Shown here one piece after another: positions 15,270 to 26,841 of a stretch of 64,000 bases of DNA (positions are counted from its first letter, which is position 1; each line of letters opens with the position of its first letter). Origin of the DNA: Apiospora phragmitis (Eukaryota; Ascomycota; Sordariomycetes; Amphisphaeriales; Apiosporaceae); contig JAQQWL010000009.1 in the NCBI GenBank assembly GCA_038363925.1, positions 2,294,001 through 2,358,000 on the forward strand, in the 5' to 3' direction. The notes beneath the pieces are model-generated. The model worked only from the letters and a program-made list of their open reading frames with translations, searched no databases and had not been told where the DNA came from. The position numbers were made by a program, and so were the translations under genes.

Positions 15270-15713
15270 AAATTTAAGAAATAACTACTTATTGTGATTA
15301 GTTCGACCGAGGTAGAGTTTTATAACTTAATACCTGCTGAAATCTCCGCCCTTTAAATCGCAAAGCTATCGAAAGAGCTTAGCTTTCCTTAACCTCTATT
15401 AATTATTATATTTATAAATAATATAAACGTTAAAGTTATTATTCTAAATCCCTTTAATACTGCTAGAATACGTTATATCGATACACGGTATAAATGAATT
15501 ATTAATCGGACGACGAAAGGATACTTTGAGCTAGAGCACGTACGTATAGGATATATGGTAGTAGACGGATTAATAAAGCTACTTCCGAGAGAAGGCTACT
15601 AACGGTTTGTCCGTATGCTTGGCTTGCAGAAGCGCCCATGGTAGACGTGGATTAGAGGATGACTTTATGACTTTATACGATAGGATTATGCCCCTGTCTT
15701 GCTAGAGGGGGTG

Positions 15714-15845
15714 TGTTGTGGCTCCAGGCCACCAGCCCACCTGGGGCTGCCTGTTTCCCTATATGAGTTTAGCTAGCAAGCCAGAACGGCTGTAGATAGA
15801 GCGTATGTAACATTATCAATGCATCTCCTGCCTTTGGTCCTAACA
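15714..15845 (+). repeat. Copia 3' LTR (132 bp), nearly RIP-free
   Basis: It starts TGTTGTGGCTCC, ends CCTAACA, and is followed by the target duplication GTATT. A G-rich polypurine tract (AGAGGGGG) sits just upstream. Composition is near normal, unlike the left LTR. Confidence 0.94.
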
Positions 15846-15850
15846 GTATT

Positions 15851-16152
15851 CTACTTTCAATTCCCGTAATCTGAATGATTCCTTACGGCTTGACGGTAGG
15901 AAAAAGAAAAAGGTATGAATAATTTGACATATTCATTTCATTGGGCGGCGGCGGTGGCGGTTTTATTTTACCCTCCTTCCCGCTATAATGGTATATCTGA
16001 ACGCTGAATAACCAACATCTATAGTATGTACTCCTCCCAATCAACGCTACCATCGGAATAAAAAGGCCTACGCCTCAATAGCTACGAGCCCAGAACCGAT
16101 ACCCATGTTCTATTATCTGCTACGAAACTGACTACGTCACTCGATGATGCCC
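15851..16152. other. Short spacer between Copia and kinase gene
   Basis: About 300 bp of normal composition from the Copia target duplication to the kinase stop codon. It probably contains the 3' UTR of the kinase gene. No other feature was seen. Confidence 0.5.
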
Positions 16153-17675
16153 CTAGACAGAGTCCATAGTAGCTCGAGTAGCAAGCTGCTCATTCTTGTT
16201 TCCCAACTTTGAGATCTGCAGAAACACGTCGACTCCGTAACCCTCGAGACTATGAAGTTCCAAGCTGCCGGCCCAGTATTCAGCATACACCCTACTCAGG
16301 GGAAGCCCCATGCCCAGTCTTAGGTTCGGTGGCCTGGCCGAGAGCGACGTGAGCGAACTGTCGCTATATCCAGAGCGGCCATCCTGAAGGCCCGTGAAGT
16401 TTCCGTCGACACGCAGCTCCTGCAGCGTGGCGGCCATGAGGGGTACTTGGGTCAGATTCTCGAGACGCTGCCCACTATGCGGTCCTCGGCTAAAGGACCA
16501 AAGGTAAGGGAGGATGTCCCGGGGGATGCCACCGCCCTGGTCGGATATCCGGACGATGACATGTTGTTGCGCCTCGCACAGAGTAACTTCGATCGGCGGC
16601 GGAGGGGGCATGTCCTTTTTTCCCTTATACTTCTTCTGGTGGTGGTCTATAACAGCCTGTACGGAATTACGGAGAAGTTCCCCGACGATGTACTCCAGAT
16701 GACTCAAGATATACGGGAAGGCAGCCCCAAGATGCCCATCGATCCTGATCTCGGGAATGATAACGTCTGGCGGATTGGCCGAACGTGCGAGTTCCTGCAC
16801 AGCCGTACCGCAGCGCTCAATAACGTCTTTGGCTACACACTTGAGGAAGACTTCCCCAATGAACTCTTCGGACACCTTAGCACCCGGAGAGAACCAAGGC
16901 GAGTTGAAAGTTTCGCTGAGGGCGAGGTGCTGTTCAGCAATGACTCTTCTAGATATCCTCTGGTGACTTTCTGTTAGCACCGCGGCCTCTCGTTAGGGAT
17001 TAGGGGTCGAATCGCATACGGATTTCAGTATTGTATTCATGAATATATCCAATTTTTCTTGCGCCATCAGCCCCCTGCATTCCAATATGCCCATAGCCAA
17101 CTTGGGTATCACGCTAAGATGCGCGCGTAGCATGCGCGCAATATCCTGGCAGAAGTGATCGTTCTCATCGAGCGTCTTGATCTCCTTGACCCTTCGAAAC
17201 ATGTCGAACGCCGTATAATACAAGTCGTACACATCGCTAATATGCGGGTTCGTCACCACAACGTATGGGAGTCGTTGCATGTCTCGGAGCCTGTGGGCTA
17301 TGCGGGTTGGTAGCTCGGTGCGTACATAGTTGGCCGAGGAGAGGAGTCGCGACTCGGTCAGAGAGCGCCCAAAGACCATCAATTGTCGGAGGGAAATTGG
17401 GCGAGCTTCTTTAGCAACCCACCTGGGAGGCGATATCGGTCAGTGATCAGCTAACTCAGGACGACATGAAAAGTAAAACAGGCGATATGGGCCTACTCAT
17501 CGAGAACCTGAACAGGTCTCCATTTTGTAACCGTTTGTATTCTGCGACTCTGGGGCTGTGTCGTGGGCAAACCAGCCAATGCTTTGTACAGTGAAGCGGC
17601 CCGCAGAGCCGAGAGTTTAGACGGTCTGGTCAACCAGATGGTCCTGGTGGCGTTGTGCGCCGCGAATGACAACAT
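16153..17675 (-). CDS. Mitochondrial BCKD/PDH-type kinase
   Basis: A GHKL-fold mitochondrial protein kinase that would phosphorylate and inhibit a 2-oxoacid dehydrogenase complex (pyruvate or branched-chain). Three exons, 17675-17497, 17422-17020 and 16959-16153, give 462 aa with no frame break. The N-terminus is rich in Arg/Ser/Ala and looks like a mitochondrial presequence. The helical domain carries ELPTRIAHRLRDMQRLPYVV, closer to BCKDK than to animal PDKs. The ATP-binding elements are all present: an N box with ELLRNSVQAVIDHH, a G1 box SDQGGGIP, and GMGLPLSRVYAEYWAGSL. The best yeast analogues are Pkp1/Pkp2. Substrate choice between PDH and BCKDH cannot be decided from the sequence. Its stop is only about 300 bp from the RIP-mutated Copia element. 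Confidence 0.93.
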
Positions 17676-17893
17676 ATTGGAGTTTCCATGCCACGACCAA
17701 GCTCGTGGAGCGGAGAACGAAGATGTTATAACATGAAAAAAGTAGATATGAGGACGACTGCAGAGAGGGGGTATAAATTGAGGGTATGCATCAACTCTGT
17801 CGGCCGGTCGAATGATACCTAGGTAGCGACAGGAGGCCTTTGCTCTGACGTTGCTTGTGTCGCTGCGAGCTCGCTCAGTTAGAATGCGGTGCG

Positions 17894-18424
17894 ATGACTG
17901 TCACAAGCCTGGAGGAGCTCATCGAGGGCTGCATGCATGAGCTGGAGTTACCCCACATCGGTAAGATGCACTAAGAAGAGTAGGTAGGCACTACTACATG
18001 CGCTTGCTTATCTTATCAATCCCTCTTGTAAATCGCGATGCGCACCCCGGACTTATACATCAGGTATACCTGTCACGCCTCCCCAGAATGTGAACTCCCT
18101 AAGCATGGAAGTGTAATATCCCAGGAATTAGTTTAGAATTGCCTCGAAGTCAACGAGATGTTTAGAGAGAGAGAGAGAGAGAGAGTTCCCCTTGTACCAG
18201 TCTATGTATGCTGCCTCCTAATTCTCTTCTATACGCCGTCGGATATAAATGACTACGCACAGGATGATAGCCCGCAGCCAGAAGACATAAAAAGCCTTGG
18301 TATGGACTTCTTCTCCTGCGGACGTTCGCTTCATGATCTTGGAGACGATCGCAGATCAGAAACCTTTTGGTGGGCTTCCCTTGCGTCTGTAACCGCCGGC
18401 CCAACCATCCTGATTGTTGGATGA
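17894..18424 (+). CDS. Weak candidate multi-exon gene or gene remnant
   Basis: ATG at 17894 starts MTVTSLEELIEGCMHELELP, followed by a good donor (GTAAGA). Splicing to the AG before 18062 continues as GIPVTPPQNVNSLSME and reaches another GT. A later open segment (about 18240-18424) contains DINDYAQDDSPQPEDIK and is separated by a GA repeat. I recognise no family. It could be a small real gene, a decayed one, or chance. Confidence 0.2.
18164..18184. repeat. GA microsatellite
   Basis: A run of about ten GA dinucleotides. It creates an artificial RERERER open frame. Confidence 0.85.
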
Positions 18425-19638
18425 TCCGTTGCTCCCTATTGAAGAGCTTGGTGCTGTTTTCTTTTATATCGAAATGTTCTCGTCAACCGACATGGAGCGG
18501 GTTATATCTGGAATCCCTAGCGCTCACATCGCAGAGCCTGTAGAACGACTGGGGTACGTGCAACGAAATCAAGGATTTGCTGTGCACAAACCAGTCTTCT
18601 TGTGCAGAAGATGCCCAGACTACACATGTTGGTGCTTTAGATAGGGGCGTGCTTATGCCTTTATAGGTATATCGTGTAGACAGCGGCAGTCTTTCAGTCA
18701 CTTAGCGCGAAAAATGTGGCATCCAAACTTAAGTCCACGCGCAGTCAAGTCATGGCGGCTCACTGCCTAGCAGCTGCCTCGTTCTGTGTGTTCCGAAGTC
18801 GAAGTGAAGCAGGAGAATGTTCCAGGGGTTATAAGTCCCCACGGAGATGCTATCCATCACCTAATACTCCCCTGCCAAGTCATCGATCCTGCGTAGCTTT
18901 GGCAAAACGAAGAGAAGCATACAATTTAGCGCAGTAGAATGCAAACCTGGCGACTCTAACAAGGCTTGGTCTTTGGGCGTGGCGAAGAAAGCATTATATA
19001 GCGAGAGTTCTTATAATATAATGCACATACCTCGGATCTCTTCTACTTTAGTTGATTCAGCTTCTGTTCCTGCGCCGGAAGAAGTCTTTTCAGGTACGTA
19101 AGAGAATAGAACAAAATTGAGTCGTTGAAGAATTATATTATATAGGTATCTAAGGTATTCAAGAATTATGGCATGGAGAACCTCATCACGATTCGGCCGT
19201 TACGTTAAGCAACACAGAATTACATCGTTGACTAATAAAAAAACTAGCGTATCTCGAGGGAATATTGGGAGGTCAAAGTGACATCCATTAAAAGGGGAAT
19301 ATCGGCTCATTCAACGCAATGTGCTCGGAATACCACACGGGACCTGGGTGTACAAGCCATCAGGCGCACATATCACTGCTCTCCTGCCAAAATCCTACTC
19401 TCATCTCGTCATATGAGCTGACTTGACAGACACAATTAGCTCGTAAGCATATCCATAAACCATCTCTGGCCAGAGAAACACGTCGGGTTAAACCAGGTCT
19501 TTGTTTTCCTTCGTCGTACGCCCAGCTCCAATGCCAAGGTCATACGATAAATAGATACTGCTTGTCTTAAGGCAACGCTCATTATACTCAGGAATATCTG
19601 TAAAAGGCGTATTGGGGGTATACGAAACCAATAAGCCC

Positions 19639-20988
19639 CTAACGACGGCCACTTCGGGCAACGCTGCCCTGCATCGACTCGAGTTCGTTCTCGAGTTGCT
19701 TGATCTGAGCGTGCGTTTGCTCGAGATCTTTGTTGAGGCGATCGCGCTCTGCAATGAGCTTCTGCTCCCACTGTCGGAAACGCTGCTCCTCGACCTTGAC
19801 TTGTTCGGTGAAACGCTTGCGCAGGGCCTCTTCCTCCTCCTTGTACTTGGGGTTGTCCAACTTGCGGGGGCGAGCTTCGCCAAACTTGCGTGTCTCCATT
19901 TGTTGCGCACGGTAAGCTTCGTAGTGAAGCTCCTCAGTGGTGTGGATGAGGTCCAGCATATGAGTGCGGATCAGGATCGATCGGAGCTTCTTGAAGTCAC
20001 AATGGTCTCGTTCTCAACCTCGGCAACACCCCACGAGTATTGTCGGCCCTTCACGATGCGAGCATCGCTGGTCTTCACATCCTTCTCCGAACCGATGACG
20101 GCAAAAGGCATGGCAGTCATCAAGCTGCGGGCGTGCTGGGCAGCCGCCTCGTCATCTTCCTCGATCGGTGGCTGGTAGATCTTGATGCTCTGGGCCTCGA
20201 TAACAGCTCGGATCTAACAAACAGGTCAGTATGCTTTGCGAGGCATTGGGAGTTGCGGAGCCTGATTTACCTTCGCCTTGAACTTGGCAAGATCAGCTGG
20301 GCTGAGGGTATCGGCCTTGGCAATGACGGGAATCAGGTTGACTCTGGAGCAAAGCCTCTTCATGACCTCGATATCCAGAGGCTTCAAGGTGTGGCCGGTG
20401 GGTCGGATGAAGTACAGGCAGGCGTGGACACGCAGGTCGATCTTGTCCAGTCGGCGGGGCTGCTGCTCCTGAAGCATGTACGACTCGTGCTGGTCATCCA
20501 GGAACTCGATGATGGGCATCCACGAGTCTCGGTTGTTGACGTAGTCACCGAAACCGGGAGTGTCGATAACGGTCAAGCGAACTGTAAAGACAAGATTAGA
20601 GAGGTGGCCCACGTGTTTGGGTCGTTGAGATGTATCGTACCCTTGAAGAACTTCTCCTCCAACTCAGCCTTCGTGATCTCGATCTCGACGGTCTTGTCGA
20701 CCTGCTTCTGGTGGCGTCGCTTGTGATCGGCATAGTTCTTAATGGTCGTCGAGAACAGGGTGTTGATGAAGGTCGTTTTTCCCAAGCCGGACTCACCAGC
20801 AACCTAGCGATATTACACATTGTTAGACTTCTCTGAGTCGGGACGGGAGCGGTGTGCATGCTCGCTTGCACGCGCTCAACGTACCATGATGGTGAAAGCC
20901 GCACCTCGCTTGGCGACAATCTTGTGCCTCTGGTTAGGCAGATGGGCAATGCCCACAGGGCTAGCGGTTTGGGGACTTGAGAAGCCAT
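19639..20988 (-). CDS. CDC12: Septin, Cdc12/AspC class
   Basis: A septin GTPase that polymerises into filaments at septa and hyphal tips. Exons 20988-20885, 20803-20641, 20581-20271 and 20213-19639. Motifs: polybasic start of the GTPase domain [12 protein letters not shown]-loop GESGLGKTT, switch [10 protein letters not shown]4 AKAD, septin-unique element WGVAEVEN, and a C-terminal coiled coil with [12 protein letters not shown]. The tail matches yeast Cdc12 much better than Cdc3, Cdc10 or Cdc11. Two one-base frame breaks interrupt it: one base missing at the C-run at 20971-20974 just after the ATG, and one at about 20005 (GAGACC where GAGGACC is expected). Corrected length is about 384 aa, normal for the class. 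With conserved sequence on both sides of each break, I read this as an intact gene with sequence errors. Confidence 0.93.
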
Positions 20989-22182
20989 GGCGACGGTGAG
21001 TTGACAAATTTGTATGGTGTATGGTATCGCGACACCCGTGTTTGTGGTGTTGAAACGGGAGCAGTCGAAGTGAATTGATTCAGGAGAAGACCGCAATGGG
21101 TAGCTAGAAAGAGCGGGTCTTCCTCGTGTAATTAAAATGGCCAAACGAATCGGGGTGCTTGTTTATGATTTGACGGCGGGGGAAGGGTCAGTTATGTTCA
21201 AACAGCAATAGTCGTTGGTTTGTCGTTTTGCCGTTCGAGGGAGATTATCGAGCAGACCTCAGAACAACAAGTCGAGCGGAAATATTGGAAGAAAAAGTGT
21301 CTTTGGTTTCAATTCTACCTTGAAGTGTCCTGATTCAAATGCCCCGAAATCGAAGTCAACCTCCCCTTTGCTCTCTCACTTATTTAATCAAAGCAGTTTT
21401 TGGCTAGGCTGGGGAACATTGCTTGCTTGGGCCGTGCTAAAGACCCCTTTCCTTCCCAATGGCTTGACCGCCTATCAGAGACGTTATGGCAAGTACGCTA
21501 TGCCAGGAAGAGCAATGGTGTGAGTCGGGAGCAGCAGCGCAACGGAGCGAGTGCATGGAGGGCCTATGTACGGAGTACTGAAGACCTCGATAGACCACCT
21601 TCTACCTTCTTCTCTCGGCTGTCTGTTATTTATTAGTCTATCGAATTTTCAAACCACCGAACCCTTTCCGCTGCCCTTGCACTGAGAGGGGATATCAAGC
21701 AGCAACTGCACAGTCTGTGCATTTGCCCCGAGATCCGAATGATTAGTAGTATGAACCAGTCCGGTTTTGAGATGAATCCCCTACTGCCAGATTAGTAGAT
21801 GCCTTAATGCTTAACTCAATTGACTGTTTATTAATCCACTTGAGTAAGTACCCGCGCCGAAGTTTATCGAACTGATTTGCCCAAGCACTTGAGGGTAAAG
21901 GTAATGGAGGTGATAATAAAGTAGAGCCAATTTTCGGAAGTGCCAGGCCATACACAAATAAGTGGCGCTTCGAAAAGGCACACTGCCGGTAGCGTTGCGT
22001 TTCGTTCCGCTCAGGAAATCGACAAGGATTAAAGGTGAGGTACCATATCCTATGTACCTCCAGCAGGTCTATCATTCCTTATCGCCCGATAAGAAACAAA
22101 AAGTTCAATTGCCCATGACATTTTCGATGCCGAGAGCGACGCTTCTCATGATATTCATAGAAGAGCCGAGCGAGTCGCGACG
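20989..22182. other. Divergent intergenic region, septin / PWP2
   Basis: A 1.2-kb region between the divergent septin and PWP2 start codons; it should contain both promoters. Open frames at 21215-21636 show no family motif. Confidence 0.5.
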
Positions 22183-25018
22183 ATGAAGACTGATTTTAAG
22201 GCAGGCTTTCCGTACTGTTCTACTCGGATACCGGAGTATACTAACATCTTCTTTGCAGTTTTCCAATCTCCTGGGCACCGTCTATAGCCAGGGCAATCTT
22301 CTATTCTCTCCAGATGGCACATGCCTCTTCTCGCCCGTAGGAAACAGAGTCAGTGTTTTCGATCTGGTCAAGTAAGCCACCGCCGCGACTGCTCTCTTTC
22401 CTGCCGCAATATACTAATGGTGCGACCAGTAACAAATCATATACCCTCCCATTCTCCCATCGCAAAAACATTGCCCGCATCGGCCTCACACCGCGGGGCA
22501 ATCTACTCCTATCCGTTGACGATGAAGGTCACGCCATCTTGACCAATGTGCCCCGGCGCGTTTCTCTCTACCACTTCTCATTCCGGGCGCAAGTGACTGT
22601 GCTGTCGTTTTCGCCCTCCGGTCGCCATTTCGCAGTGGGACTGGGCCGCAAGATCGAAGTATGGCAAGTTCCCTCGACTCCCGACGCGAATGCCGACGGT
22701 ATGATGGAATTCGCCCCCTTCGTGCGCCACCACACACACACAGGTCATCACGATGACGTCCGTTACATAGAATGGTCGAAGACTCCCGTTTCTTCTTGAC
22801 TGCGTCCAAGGACCTGACTGCACGCATATGGAGCTTGAATCCTGAAGACGGCTTTGAACCGACCGTTCTGTCAGGGCACAAGCAGTCTGTCATCGGCGCA
22901 TGGTTTTCCAAGGACCAGGAAACAATCTATACCGTCAGCAAAGATGGCGCAGTCTTCGACTGGCAGTATACACGGAATCCGAACGCCCCACCGCCTGAAG
23001 ATTCCGACGACGAAATGGAGGACGAGGACGCTGGAATGCGCTGGAGGGTTGTGAAGAAGCACTATTTTATGCAGGGAAGTGCGAGCGTGAGATGCGCTTC
23101 CTTTCACGCAGAATCCAATCTTTTGGTCGCAGGCTTTTCTAACGGTCTTTTTGGTCTCTACGAGCTACCCGATTTCAACACCATCCACACACTGAGCATA
23201 TCGCAGAACGATATAGACTTTGTCACAATCAATCAGAGCGGCGAATGGTTAGCCTTTGGCGCCTCTAAGTTGGGGCAATTACTTGTGTGGGAGTGGCAGT
23301 CGGAATCCTACATTTTGAAGCAGCAAGGCCATTTTGACTCTATGAACTCGCTGGTATATTCACCCGACGGGCAACGGATCATTACCACGGCAGATGACGG
23401 CAAGATCAAGGTCTGGGATGTCGAATCGGGCTTTTGTATAGTCACTTTCACTGAGCACTCAAGTGGTGTCACGGCTTGTGAATTTGCAAAGAGGGGCAAC
23501 GTCCTTTTCACATCGAGTCTGGACGGTTCAATACGAGCCTGGGATTTGGTGAGGTACCGGAACTTCAGAACCTTTACGGCGCCTAGTCGATTGTCATTCT
23601 CTTGCATGGCTGTCGATCCGAGCGGTGAGGTTGTGGCGGCAGGTTCTCTGGACTCTTTCGATATCCACATTTGGTCCGTACAGACTGGCCAGCTTCTTGA
23701 TCAGCTTTCTGGGCACGAAGGCCCTGTATCTTCTTTAGCATTCGCACCAAGCGGAGATATTCTGGTCAGCGGCAGCTGGGACCGAACAGCCAGGATATGG
23801 TCCATATTCAACCGCACGCAAACTAGCGAGCCTCTACAATTGCAAGCCGACGTATTGGACATTGCTATCCGTCCGGACTCTGCGCAACTTGCGATATCTA
23901 CTTTGGATGGTCAGCTCACCTTCTGGTCCGTCTCAGAAGCTGAGCAGCTTTCCGGCTTGGACGGCCGCCGTGATGTGTCGGGAGGTCGCAAGCTCGGAGA
24001 TCGTAGGACCGCTGCCAATGTGTCTGGCACTAAGAGCTTTGCCACGATCCGCTATAGTACCGACGGCAGCTGTTTGATAGCCGCCGGTAATAGCAAGTAC
24101 ATCTGCCTATACTCGGTTAGCACCATGGTGCTATTGAAGAAGTTTACCGTCAGTATCAACCTGTCGCTCTCTGGGACGCAGGAGTTTCTGAACAGCAAGC
24201 TGCTCACCGAGGCCGGACCCGAGGGCCTGATGGATGATGAAGACGACGCCTCTGACCGTGAGGCCCGCAAGGACAATTCTTTACCTGGTTCCAAACGAGG
24301 CGATCCCTCGTCTCGGAAAGTCATACCCGAAGTGAGAGTCACAAGCGTGGGCTTCTCGCCAGCCGGTAATGCTTTCTGTGCTGCTTCGACCGAAGGACTT
24401 TTGGTCTACAGCCTTGATAACGATGTTCAATTCGACCCCTTCGATCTCAACATGGAAATCACACCAGCCTCGACCTTGTCTGTGCTGGAGACAGACAAGG
24501 ATTACCTGAAAGCCCTCGTGATGGCGTTCCGTCTCAACGAAGCCGGGTTGATCAAGCGAGTCTTTGAGGCGACACCTTACCCTGACATCTCTCTGGTCGT
24601 GGAACAGTTCCCAACAGTCTACGTGTCGAGATTACTGCGTTTTGTCGCCACCCAAACGGAAGAGTCACCACACATGGAATTCTGTCTACTTTGGATCAAA
24701 GCTTTGATGGATAAACATGGCAAGTGGCTTGCAGCTAATCGGAGTAAAATCGATGTTGAGCTGCGTGTTGTCGCCAGGGCCATCACCAGAATGCGGGATG
24801 AGATTCGTCGGTTGGCGGACGAGAATGTGTACATGGTGGACTATCTGCTTGGCCAGGCCGAGAGTAAAAAGGAGGATGCCAGCGCTACAGGCGCAGTTGA
24901 GGATGGCGAGGATACCCCAATGAAGCTATTGATGGCGGGCGAAAGCAAGACACTGGCTGACGTTCTCCAACAAGAGGAAGAGGTTGTTTCAGAGGATGAA
25001 TGGATTGGCTTAGACTGA
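22183..25018 (+). CDS. PWP2: Pwp2/Utp1, UtpB subunit of the SSU processome
   Basis: A WD40 protein of the UtpB complex in the nucleolus, needed for 18S pre-rRNA processing. Exons: 22183-22200 (18 nt), 22259-22371, and 22430-25018; corrected length about 906 aa. The start MKTDFK|FSNLLGTVY matches yeast Pwp2 (MKSDFKFSNLLGTVY). Two WD40 propellers carry SPVGNRVSVFDL, YTVSKDGAVF, KLGQLLVWEWQSESYILKQQ and YRNFRTFTAPSR. A C-terminal Utp12-type domain follows (ALVMAFRLNEAGLI), and the acidic tail ends in DEWIGLD. The first intron begins GC rather than GT (GC-AG, 58 nt, branch-like ACTAAC). One G is missing at about 22780 (AAGACTCC where AAGGACTCC is expected), splitting the frame between EWSK and DSRFFLTASKD. 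Confidence 0.97.
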
Positions 25019-25628
25019 GCTCAGCCTATTTTCAGACCCGCCGCAAGGAAAGAGATTGGGAATGTGCCATGAATGAATCGATGCTGCGAGGTGGAGATGT
25101 CGAAAACAACATCCTAGGACAACTGTCCTGCTGAAAGAAGTAGTTTGGCTGCCATGCTACTTTCCGAGACACTCGGCGCACTCACTGTTGATGCCCTGCT
25201 CACTTCGTGCCACGGAATGCATGTGGGCAATGATATTCTAGGGAAGGGAAACATCAGTGATTTTTTTTTTGGAGCTTGGGTATTTGTTTCCGACTGTATG
25301 ATCCAGGCAGAAGAGCTGGTCATGGTTACGGGACGGCTGGAGTGATGAACTAGGGTTGGCCAGCCGTTCCGAGGCCTTGTCACCAATGTGCAATGCAGTC
25401 GGTTGGTCATATAAGGTAGGGATGGTATGTTTATATTGCAAACACCTATCAATACATGTCTAACTCCAACTACCAAGTGATTTCTGATGCGACAATGAAT
25501 GGAACTCAGAAATCCATCGACATCCAAAAAAGTCATGATCCGGTCTTGTAGACTATAGTCCATGAATATGACCGACACATGCCGGGGTCGGTTTCTGGGG
25601 TCAAGCGGTCAAATTAAGGCGTGGCGAC

Positions 25629-26025
25629 GGTGGTTCATAAGACAGAAAGTCTCAAAATTCAAATCTGGTTAGAGTGTGACATTTTACCAGACGCCGATTC
25701 CACTATTTCGCCATTTCACCATTCTTACCATTTTACCATTTTCCGGATTTCACGATTCCACGAAATGGCAATTCGACGAACGCGACATACAAAAAATTTA
25801 GATATATAATCAACCCTTATTCTAACCAGCTAACCCTACCTAACTACCTAATCACTAACCACTAGCTACTAACCGGTACGATAGGAAATGCGATAAAAGG
25901 GTGCGATAAAGCAATAAAGGTGCAGCGCTATAGGGAATTATAGCGTAATGGGAGGTGCAGCGCGATGTGTAAAATTCCGGTCTAGCCATATTTGAATTTT
26001 GAGACTTTCTGTCTTATGAACCACC
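25629..26025. mobile_element. MITE-like element with ~36-bp perfect terminal inverted repeats
   Basis: The left end GGTGGTTCATAAGACAGAAA... is repeated inverted at the right end. 36 bp are identical, then a looser match extends to about 57 bp. The 397-bp body has no transposase frame and contains repeated CCATTT/CGATTCC-like and GCGATAAA-like motifs. I cannot see a clear target-site duplication, so the superfamily is unassigned. It is most likely a non-autonomous DNA transposon. Confidence 0.8.
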
Positions 26026-26660
26026 TTACGTGGCCAATAACATGTCGGCATCGGGGCGTTTACCATCGGGAAGGGATGACGCGAGTCAGTCAGCTTACAT
26101 ATAATCGTTGCCTTGCCACGCCAGGTTGAGTCACCTAACTTATTATACACTGTAGGTAGTCAACCATCAAGTATCCCACATGTACTTCAAGGGCCGCGAA
26201 CAGTTGTTTTCCCTTTATAATCGTCAAGCAACCTCGAGTTACTGGTTGAAGTCGATTCAGCATGGCATCGACCAGCATGCCAATGTATTCAACTCCGCAC
26301 TCGGGCGAGGCACTCTAGGCAACAAGCTGGCCAGGGACTCCAGGAACCCTGCCGTATGCCGTGACTGCCTGTGATTCCTTCCTACGTACGACAAGCAGGT
26401 GCATACCAAAACCATACAAGGCATGGATTAACCCAAATCCCACAGCCTCACTATGATCCGGCCCACACTACTTTCGGCGCTACGTATTATTCGCCACGCA
26501 AGTAAGGGTTGCTTGACCAGTTTCTAATCATGTCTGCCGGCCGATTGTTGATGAGTCTTACATGTAGTAGACGCTAGGAGACACTGTCTGTCGCGACCCA
26601 TACTCTATGAGGACTCATGGACCGTCGTTGCCTTGCGGCTCTTTGTCTGGTGGCGTTTCC

Positions 26661-26667
26661 TATAAAA
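26661..26667 (+). promoter_or_regulatory. TATA-like box upstream of the AAA-ATPase gene
   Basis: TATAAAA about 175 bp upstream of the ATG at 26842. The position fits a core promoter with a 5' UTR of about 100-150 nt. Inferred from the motif only. Confidence 0.35.
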
Positions 26668-26841
26668 TACTATAACTGCTGTAGTTGTTCCACACTGTTA
26701 GGTTCTAAAACAAACTGCTAACAGCCAGACAAATTCCCAAATACTTGGAGCTTGAGAGTGTTACCGTGCAGAGTCATTAAATCTGATCACTGTCGCAGCC
26801 CTCACACACGATTGACCACTAACTAGGTAGGTGGCAACGTG

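Larger units (their letters stand above)
2794..15845 (+). mobile_element. RIP-degraded Copia LTR retrotransposon, interrupted by a Gypsy element
   Basis: The outer element has 132-bp LTRs (2794-2925 and 15714-15845) flanked by the 5-bp target duplication GTATT (2789-2793 and 15846-15850). A purine-rich tract ends just before the 3' LTR. Without the insert and its target duplication it is about 5.24 kb, normal for Copia. Plus-strand remnants in order: gag-like about 3480-4440, protease-like about 4470-4700, integrase zinc-binding region about 4980-5690, the Gypsy insertion, the integrase C-terminal part about 13504-13600, reverse transcriptase about 14130-14760, and RNase H about 14979-15269. 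The RT YVDD motif reads YVNN at 14676-14687. Stops occur throughout, mostly where TGG has become TAG or CGA has become TGA. It cannot encode its own transposition proteins. Confidence 0.93.
17676..19638. other. Mostly intergenic, with a weak gene candidate
   Basis: It holds the kinase promoter side, a GA dinucleotide run (about 18164-18184), the weak candidate described at 17894-18424, and otherwise unassigned sequence. No conserved domain was recognised between 18430 and 19638. Confidence 0.4.
25019..26841. other. Intergenic with MITE-like element
   Basis: It contains the element at 25629-26025 and the promoter of the AAA-ATPase gene. No other gene is supported. Confidence 0.5.

Noticed and set aside
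16447..16977. 176-codon plus-strand frame
   Set aside because: It is antisense to the well-supported kinase exon 3.
19612..20726. Long plus-strand frames (188 and 228 codons)
   Set aside because: They are antisense to the septin gene, whose motifs are unambiguous.
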